From CAYTRP01 sp964625145 (GTDB taxonomy: Bacteria; Sumerlaeota; Sumerlaeia; SLMS01; JAHLLQ01): a stretch of 11,516 nt of DNA. Numbering within the stretch: the stretch's first letter is position 1; the number at the start of each line of letters is the position of its first letter. The position numbers were made by a program, and so were the translations under genes. The stretch is taken from contig CAZVAQ010000109.1 in NCBI GenBank assembly GCA_964625145.1, forward strand, positions 1-11,516. Reading direction: 5' to 3'. This document shows positions 6,862 to 11,516 of the stretch, piece by piece. The notes under the pieces were generated by a model, which made no database searches, was not told where the DNA came from, and saw nothing but the letters and a program-made list of their open reading frames with translations.

Positions 6862-6895
6862 ATTGAAGAGGCGATCATTTTGTATCTTGAATTTC

Positions 6896-8653
6896 CTATC
6901 CCGCCGCTTCGACCTCTTCTTCGAGGAGCTGCTTGCGATACAGGTCGGCGTAGAGGCCGGGGCGGGCGAGTAGTTCTTCGTGGCGGCCGCGGGCGGTGAT
7001 GGTGCCGTCCTCCAGCACGATGATCTCGTCGGCCAGGGCAACGGTGGAGATGCGGTGCGAGATCAGGACCGTCGTGCGGCCTTCCATGATCCCGCGCAGG
7101 GATTCCAGGATCGCGTCTTCGGTGTGCGTGTCTACTGCCGAAAGGGTGTCATCCAGGATGAGCACGTCGGGATCGCGGACGAAGGCGCGGGCCATGCAGA
7201 CGCGTTGCTTCTGGCCGCCGGACAAGTTGATCCCGCGCTCGCCAAGCATGGTGTCATAGCCCTTCGGGAACTCGGCGATGTCCTTGTCCACGTCGGCCAG
7301 GCGGGCGGCTTGGCGAATCTCTTCTTCCGACAGTTCCTTCAGCGCGCCAAAGCGGATGTTGTCCGCGATGGATTCGCTGAAGAGGAAGTTCTCCTGGAAG
7401 ACAATGCCCATGCGGCGGCGCAGTTCCTCCAGCGGCCAATCGTTGATGTCCACGCCGCCGATGAAGATGCGACCGCGCTCCACGGGATACATGCGCAGGA
7501 GCAGGTGCACGAGGGTCGACTTGCCGGATCCGATGCGGCCGATGATGCCGAGCGTGTTTCCGGCGGGAATCTTCAGGGAGATGTTGCGCAACACCGGTTC
7601 GGCGACGCCTTCGTACGCGAAGGTGAGATCGCGCACTTCGATGTCGAGTCGATCGGGCAACTGTTCGGCGGCGACGACGGTGGCGCTGTCCGCCACGCGG
7701 GGCTGCGCGGTGAGGATCTCGTTGATGCGCTCCATGGCGGCGGCGGCACGTTGGAAGATGTTGATGACCCAGCCGGCCGCGATCAGCGGCCACACCAACA
7801 TGCCGAACAGAAGCACCAGCGACACCAGTGCGCCGTACTCCATGCGGCCGGCGATGATCTCCACCGCGCCGGTGTAGAGGATGACCAGCAGGCCGATGCC
7901 GCCGATGAGGCGGATCGTGGGGAAGAACAGCGCCTGCATGGTGGCGAGACGCAGGCTCTTGTCGATGTAGACCTGGTTCTCGCGGGCGAAGCGGGCGAGG
8001 TTGGCGTCTTCCTGGCCGTAGGCCTTCACGACGCGCATGCCGGAGAATGTCTCCTGGGCCAGGGTTGTGAGCTCGCCCATCTGGTCCTGCTGCGCGCGGA
8101 AACGGCGGTGCATGGCGGCGCTGAAGACCTTGACGGCGGCGGGAAGCAGCGCCAGCGGCGCCAGCCCCAGCAGGGCCACCCACCAGTCCAGCCGCATCAT
8201 GTTGATCAGGACGAGCGGGAGCGTGAAGATGGTGTTGGCGCTGTAAAGGATCGCCGGGCCCAGCATCATGCGCATGGCATCGATGTCGTTGGTCATGCGC
8301 GACATGATGTCACCCGTCGCATTCCGGTCATAGAAGGTGCGGTCAAGGCGCTGCAGGTGCGAATAGATGTCGTTGCGGAAATCGAATTCGATGTCGCGGG
8401 ACGTATCAATGAGGATGCGGCGCATCAGGTAGCGGAACGCGCCGCTGAGGGCCGCGATGGTCACGATGAAGAAGCCGAGGAAGGCCAATTCCCGCCCCAG
8501 ATTGGCGCGCGCGGTGATCTGGTTGATTCCTTCGCCCACATAAACGGGGATCTGCACCGCCAGGAAGTTGGCGAAGAAGACGAAGAGCACGCCCCAGAAG
8601 AATCGCCAGCGGTAGCGGACGAAGTAGGGCCAGAGAGTACGGATTGATTTCAT
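6896..8653 (-). CDS. Heterodimeric ABC exporter, degenerate-site subunit (TM287/MdlA-like), 585 aa
   Basis: This is the first gene of the exporter operon. Membrane segments (about 16-36, 55-75, 135-175, 245-300) precede an ATPase domain with Walker A GRIGSGKST (372-380), Q-loop Gln420, canonical signature LSGGQ (477-481), Walker B VLILDD (497-502) and H-loop His533. Asp502 replaces the catalytic glutamate, so the ATP site built on this subunit's Walker motifs should hydrolyse poorly. With the neighbour's LSVGQ, this gives one active and one degenerate site. I place the start at the ATG at 8653 (MKSIRTLWPYF), which fits the usual family N-terminus. An in-frame ATG at 8785 would add 44 residues with no family look. 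No Shine-Dalgarno precedes 8653, but a 9-codon reading frame overlaps it by ATGA. Confidence 0.95.
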   Translation of the reverse strand: MKSIRTLWPYFVRYRWRFFWGVLFVFFANFLAVQIPVYVGEGINQITARANLGRELAFLGFFIVTIAALSGAFRYLMRRILIDTSRDIEFDFRNDIYSHLQRLDRTFYDRNATGDIMSRMTNDIDAMRMMLGPAILYSANTIFTLPLVLINMMRLDWWVALLGLAPLALLPAAVKVFSAAMHRRFRAQQDQMGELTTLAQETFSGMRVVKAYGQEDANLARFARENQVYIDKSLRLATMQALFFPTIRLIGGIGLLVILYTGAVEIIAGRMEYGALVSLVLLFGMLVWPLIAAGWVINIFQRAAAAMERINEILTAQPRVADSATVVAAEQLPDRLDIEVRDLTFAYEGVAEPVLRNISLKIPAGNTLGIIGRIGSGKSTLVHLLLRMYPVERGRIFIGGVDINDWPLEELRRRMGIVFQENFLFSESIADNIRFGALKELSEEEIRQAARLADVDKDIAEFPKGYDTMLGERGINLSGGQKQRVCMARAFVRDPDVLILDDTLSAVDTHTEDAILESLRGIMEGRTTVLISHRISTVALADEIIVLEDGTITARGRHEELLARPGLYADLYRKQLLEEEVEAAG

Positions 8654-8838
8654 AGGAGAATGGTCATTGGGGCCATGGCGGCCAACTGTGTAGCAAGCAT
8701 CCAGCCACCCCGTCCGGGGATCAAGGCCACAGATGCCCCGCCCGGCCGCTTCGGAGCCCGGATCGCCTTTACTCTTTCCCTCCATCGGCGGCCTGCCCTA
8801 CTCCCCACCAGAGTCACGCCAATCCGGTGCCCCCAAAC
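8654..8838. promoter_or_regulatory. Divergent intergenic region between exporter and lipoprotein
   Basis: These 185 bp must contain the promoters for both the leftward exporter operon and the rightward lipoprotein gene, unless either is transcribed from further away. I find no clear -35/-10 pair and no operator-like dyad. Neither start codon has a recognisable Shine-Dalgarno sequence. Confidence 0.4.
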
Positions 8839-10122
8839 ATGCCTCGCGTCCTTCTCCTCATCGTCCTCTCGATCCTTGCCGTTGGCTGCGGGCTGCTGCG
8901 CGGCGGCTCCGGCGCCGGCGGGTCGGCCCTTCCCGACTATCCCCGCGTGGCGGCCACCATGACTCCGGGGCAGACGGTGACCTATCGGGACCTGTCCCTG
9001 ACGCTGGCGGACATCATCCGCGAAGGCGACACTCCGCAAGTGCGGTTCAGCATCGCCCGCGGCCGGGAGACCACCAGCTACACCGCGGCGATCGGTGAGC
9101 GCGTCATCAACGGCGAAAACATGATCCAGTTCCAGGCCCGCGCCGATTCCGACGAGGATTTGGCCGTCGCCATGATGTATCACCTGCCCGAGCTGATGCG
9201 GCCCAATGTTCCGCGGGCGGCCCGCGACCTGGTCGAGACGCGACCGGGAGAGATCGCCTTCTTCCAAGACGGCTTTGCCGCCATCAACGCCGTAAGCGAA
9301 AACGACTTCGTCGCCACCGATGACGATTCGGTGCTGCTCACCATCTGGACACCGGGCGAGACCATGGAGGACATCACCCTGCGGGAGTTCTCCACCTTCC
9401 CCATCGGACAGTCGGTCCTGCGCGTAGGCAATGTTTATGGCGGGGAAAACCCCGGCGAGGGCCGCGTCGAGCTTCGCATCGTCCCGCTCAACCAGGCTTG
9501 GGAGGATGCCAGCGACCGCGAGGAGCTGCTGATCCCCTATCGCGGCACCATTGATTGGCGTGGCCATGGCCTGCGCGCGGAAACGCTCCCCGGCGGTTGG
9601 CGCTCCCGCGTGCTGCTGACGGTGCAGCGCGCCGACACGACGCATGATGTGGTGCTGACCGAAGGCCAGGCATGGCGCTACGGCAACATCGCCTGGCGCT
9701 TTGATGGCGCCAACGGCGGCGCCGCACGCATCACGGCCTTTGAATTCGATCGCTCGGTGTTCCCTGCCGACACGCGTGTTGCCAATCGCGCGCCCGAGCA
9801 AAACGCCCAGAACCCACGCGCCCCAACCACCGTCGAGCGCAGTCTCATCACCAATCAGAGCGTCGAGTTCTGGGGGGCGCGCGTGCGGCTCGCGCGCGTG
9901 CTGGACATGGACGCCACGAACCTGTTCGACGACGTGGCGGAGATCATCTTCGATGTCAACGGCCGCCTGGAAACCGTGCAGGTTCGCGAAGGCGACCGCG
10001 CCACCGTGCGTGGCGAGAACCGGTGGTACGTGGTGGAAGTCAAGGCCGCCACCCCCAGCGCCACCAACCGCAGCGGCCGCGCGGATATCATCCTGACCAC
10101 GGGGACGTTCTTCAATCCGTGA
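8839..10122 (+). CDS. Lipoprotein of unknown function with four internal beta repeats, 427 aa
   Basis: I do not recognise a named family. The ATG at 8839 gives MPRVLLLIVLSILAVGC, a short signal with a lipobox-like AVGC (Cys17; -3 is Ala, not the usual Leu), so it is probably lipid-anchored. A GTG at 8827 would add four residues. No Shine-Dalgarno is visible before either. The mature part appears to be four copies of one unit at about 44-117, 137-218, 236-306 and 340-425. Each begins with a strand of the VTYRDLSLTL / VEFWGARVRL kind and has a glycine turn before a strand (NGENMIQFQ 91-99, GQSVLRVG 190-197, GNIAWRFDG 272-280, GENRWYVVEV 392-401). That suggests a string of small beta sandwiches facing the periplasm. 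It is transcribed divergently from the ABC exporter, which hints at, but does not show, a shared role. Confidence 0.85.
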   Translation: MPRVLLLIVLSILAVGCGLLRGGSGAGGSALPDYPRVAATMTPGQTVTYRDLSLTLADIIREGDTPQVRFSIARGRETTSYTAAIGERVINGENMIQFQARADSDEDLAVAMMYHLPELMRPNVPRAARDLVETRPGEIAFFQDGFAAINAVSENDFVATDDDSVLLTIWTPGETMEDITLREFSTFPIGQSVLRVGNVYGGENPGEGRVELRIVPLNQAWEDASDREELLIPYRGTIDWRGHGLRAETLPGGWRSRVLLTVQRADTTHDVVLTEGQAWRYGNIAWRFDGANGGAARITAFEFDRSVFPADTRVANRAPEQNAQNPRAPTTVERSLITNQSVEFWGARVRLARVLDMDATNLFDDVAEIIFDVNGRLETVQVREGDRATVRGENRWYVVEVKAATPSATNRSGRADIILTTGTFFNP

Positions 10123-10147
10123 TCAGTGAGTTCCTCGTTCCTGGTTC

Positions 10148-10215
10148 CTCGTTGGAAAAGAAGGAGCACTTACCTATGGAGCGCCGAGCTCCTGCTCGGC
10201 TTGCCCACCAACGAG
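10148..10215. repeat. Nested inverted repeats between lipoprotein and dtd
   Basis: An outer pair CTCGTTGG (10148-10155) / CCAACGAG (10208-10215) encloses an inner perfect hairpin GCCGAGC (10183-10189) / GCTCGGC (10194-10200) with a 4-nt loop. Just before, TTCCTCGTT occurs twice (10131-10139, 10145-10153). The inner hairpin could end the lipoprotein transcript, but no T-tract follows. The nesting looks more like a small palindromic intergenic element. Confidence 0.55.
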
Positions 10216-10288
10216 TTCCGAGTTCTGACGAGAAGCGTGCCTCGTTGTTGTGTCCCTGGAGCCCTCCGCGAAGACTCCGACGCAGTTC

Positions 10289-10318
10289 CCTGACTCCCGG
10301 ATCCTGACCCCTGACTCC
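10289..10318. repeat. CCTGACYCC direct repeats just before dtd
   Basis: CCTGACTCC (10289-10297), CCTGACCC (10303-10310) and CCTGACTCC (10310-10318) are imperfect direct copies. They fill the place where a ribosome binding site for dtd would be expected. Confidence 0.5.
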
Positions 10319-10322
10319 CCCC

Positions 10323-10790
10323 ATGAAACTTGTCATCCAACGCGTTCGTTCCGCCCATGTCGAGGTTGATGGCGACGTCACCGGGCGGATTGGGGCGGGG
10401 TTGATGGTGTTGGTGGGATTGGGGCGCGGGGACACGGCGGCATTGTTTCCGCGCATGTTGGAGAAGACCGTGGCATTGCGCATCTTTCCCGACGAGGGCG
10501 GGAACATGAACCGCTCGCTGGAGGAAGTCGGTGGCGGTCTGCTGCTCGTCTCGCAATTCACGCTGCACGCCGATTGCCGCAAGGGACGCCGACCCGGATT
10601 CTCCGACGCCATGCCGCCGGGCGAGGCGCGCGTGTTGTTCGACGAGTTCGTCGCCGCGGCGCGCGAACGATTCACCGCCGGTCCCGTCGAGACCGGACGA
10701 TTCGGCGCCATGATGCAAGTTCACTTGATCAACGACGGCCCCGTCACTATCATCCTCGACAGCGACCAGCTCATGCCGCAGCAGGCATGA
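10323..10790 (+). CDS. dtd: D-aminoacyl-tRNA deacylase
   Basis: A cytoplasmic quality-control enzyme that hydrolyses D-amino acids (and glycine mischarged on tRNA-Ala) from tRNA, recycling the tRNA. At 155 residues it has the usual length for the family and starts with the typical MKLVIQRVRSAHVEVDG. Key motifs are present: SQFTL (77-81), KGRRPGF (87-93) and NDGPVT (137-142), which holds the Gly139-cisPro140 pair that enforces chirality by excluding L-aminoacyl groups. Arg90 is Pro-adjacent as in relatives; Gly92 stands where many have Ser (RPSF), a mild variant. The ATG at 10323 follows a C-run with no Shine-Dalgarno. The spacing from the lipoprotein (200 bp with repeats) argues for a separate transcript. 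Confidence 0.97.
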   Translation: MKLVIQRVRSAHVEVDGDVTGRIGAGLMVLVGLGRGDTAALFPRMLEKTVALRIFPDEGGNMNRSLEEVGGGLLLVSQFTLHADCRKGRRPGFSDAMPPGEARVLFDEFVAAARERFTAGPVETGRFGAMMQVHLINDGPVTIILDSDQLMPQQA

Positions 10791-10814
10791 TGGTCGCGCT
10801 GTGCAGATCAACAT

Positions 10815-10820
10815 TACAAT
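10815..10820 (+). promoter_or_regulatory. Possible -10 element for the PfpI-family gene
   Basis: TACAAT, five of six matches to TATAAT, in a short AT-rich patch 20 nt before the ATG at 10841 and 24 nt after the dtd stop. The expected -35 position has only TGGTCG-like sequence. If real, the 5' leader would be very short but would include the GGAG ribosome site. Confidence 0.3.
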
Positions 10821-10840
10821 AACACATCGGAGACGCCGTC

Positions 10841-11362
10841 ATGGCCAAGAAGCCCGTCACCATCGCCGTCCTGGTCGAGAACATCTATGAGGACCAGGAA
10901 GCGTGGTATCCCATCCTGCGCCTGCGAGAGGCGGGCGCGAAGGTGGTCGTCGTCGGCCCGGAAGCCGGCGTCACCTACACCAGCAAGTATGGCTATCCGC
11001 TCAAGAGCGACATCGCCTCGAAGAGCGCAAAGGCCGCGCAGTTCGACGGCGTCATCATCCCGGGTGGCTACGCACCGGACAAGATGCGCCGCGACAAGGC
11101 GATGGTCAAGCTGGTGTCCGACTTGAACAAGGCCGGCAAGCTCGTCGCGTCCATCTGCCACGGTCCATGGATGATGTGCGAAGCCGACGTGTTGCGCGGC
11201 CGGCGATTCACCTGTGTCGGCGCGATCAAGACGGACTGTGTGAACGCGGGCGGAAAATTCGAGGATGCCGAGGTCGTGGTGGACGGGAACATCATCACCT
11301 CCCGCACTCCGCCCGACCTCCCCGCCATGATGCGCGAGGTGCTGAAGTTCCTGAAGCTGTGA
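10841..11362 (+). CDS. DJ-1/PfpI superfamily protein (protease I / glutamine-amidotransferase-like), 173 aa
   Basis: The start is supported by GGAG at 10829-10832, 8 nt before the ATG. The protein has the flavodoxin-like DJ-1/PfpI fold pattern: IAVLVENIYEDQE (8-20) with the conserved acidic residues, VIIPGGYAPDKMR (71-83), and the nucleophile elbow ASICHGPWMM (103-112) with Cys106-His107. A late ITSRTPPDLPAMMREVLKFL-type ending is typical of the PfpI/YhbO branch. Members are reported as intracellular peptidases, glyoxalases or protein deglycases, often stress-linked; sequence alone does not choose among these. It lies 50 bp downstream of dtd on the same strand, so it may be co-transcribed with it or use its own promoter. 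Confidence 0.93.
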   Translation: MAKKPVTIAVLVENIYEDQEAWYPILRLREAGAKVVVVGPEAGVTYTSKYGYPLKSDIASKSAKAAQFDGVIIPGGYAPDKMRRDKAMVKLVSDLNKAGKLVASICHGPWMMCEADVLRGRRFTCVGAIKTDCVNAGGKFEDAEVVVDGNIITSRTPPDLPAMMREVLKFLKL

Positions 11363-11516
11363 TTGAGAAGACTACCAGTCCAATCACGCAGCGCGATTCC
11401 ATCGATGCGCCCACACGGCCCGGCATCTTTGGTGCTCCCGCCGTGCCGTCCCTTCCTTCATCCTAGCCCATCTTCGACAGTAACCCCTCTCCTCACCACT
11501 TTTTTGCGGTCTCTTG
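11363..11516. other. Right-hand tail without a recognisable gene
   Basis: No coding frame with family resemblance is visible in these 154 bp. CACGGC (11414-11419) and GCCGTG (11440-11445) could form a stem with a 20-nt loop after the PfpI-family gene, but no T-tract follows. Two heptamer-like units (AGGATGA, AGGAAGG on the minus strand) lie near 11451-11465. Confidence 0.4.

Noticed and set aside
6980..8647. A 555-codon plus-strand open frame opposite the exporter subunit gene
   Set aside because: Its composition (very rich in His, Asp, Gly, Val) is typical of the antisense of a high-GC gene, and the minus-strand frame has all ABC motifs in order.
8650..9801. A 383-codon minus-strand open frame
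   Set aside because: It is antisense to the lipoprotein gene, has no family resemblance, and runs across the divergent promoter region.

Overview
This is a GC-rich bacterial stretch (the codons of the clear genes mostly end in G or C). It carries one scaffold gap of exactly 100 Ns. Nothing in it fixes the species. The mix of secreted beta-rich proteins, a large phosphodiester glycosidase, and spacers full of 7-bp and 9-bp tandem repeats suggests a metagenome-derived genome from an uncultured environmental phylum with a Gram-negative envelope, of the Planctomycetes/Verrucomicrobia/Sumerlaeota kind. That placement is inference.

Left part, minus strand. Positions 1-1003 hold the first 334 residues of a secreted protein that runs off the window: signal peptide, a sugar-binding-like beta domain, then glycine-rich repeats. 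Next is a decayed zone (1004-1739). It has a tail of a Fic-family protein (the winged-helix end only), a possible coding remnant on the other strand, a 12-bp inverted repeat between them, and two hairpins. Positions 1740-4118 encode a 792-residue exported protein with a complete phosphodiester glycosidase (NAGPA-type) domain and extra beta domains at its C-terminus.

Middle. Positions 4119-5002 hold no convincing gene. They contain AAGGNTG-type heptamer repeats on both sides of the gap, a 25-bp repeat at the right gap edge, a 12-bp GC-rich hairpin, and a likely terminator for the operon to the right. Positions 5003-8653 are a two-gene minus-strand operon for a heterodimeric ABC exporter. One subunit has the degenerate Walker B (Asp for Glu) and the other the degenerate signature (LSVGQ), as in TM287/288-type exporters. 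The 99-bp spacer between them carries a 9-bp tandem repeat.

Right part, plus strand. Divergent from the exporter is a lipoprotein of unknown function (8839-10122) that appears to be built from four copies of one ~80-residue beta unit. After a 200-bp spacer with nested inverted repeats come dtd (D-aminoacyl-tRNA deacylase) and a DJ-1/PfpI-family gene. The last 154 bp show no gene.

The exporter pair is the only set of genes that clearly works together. The lipoprotein may be linked to it by its divergent promoter region. I see no defence island, CRISPR array, prophage, tRNA or rRNA. The least explained items are the four-repeat lipoprotein, the edge-truncated secreted protein, the relic zone and the spacer repeats.
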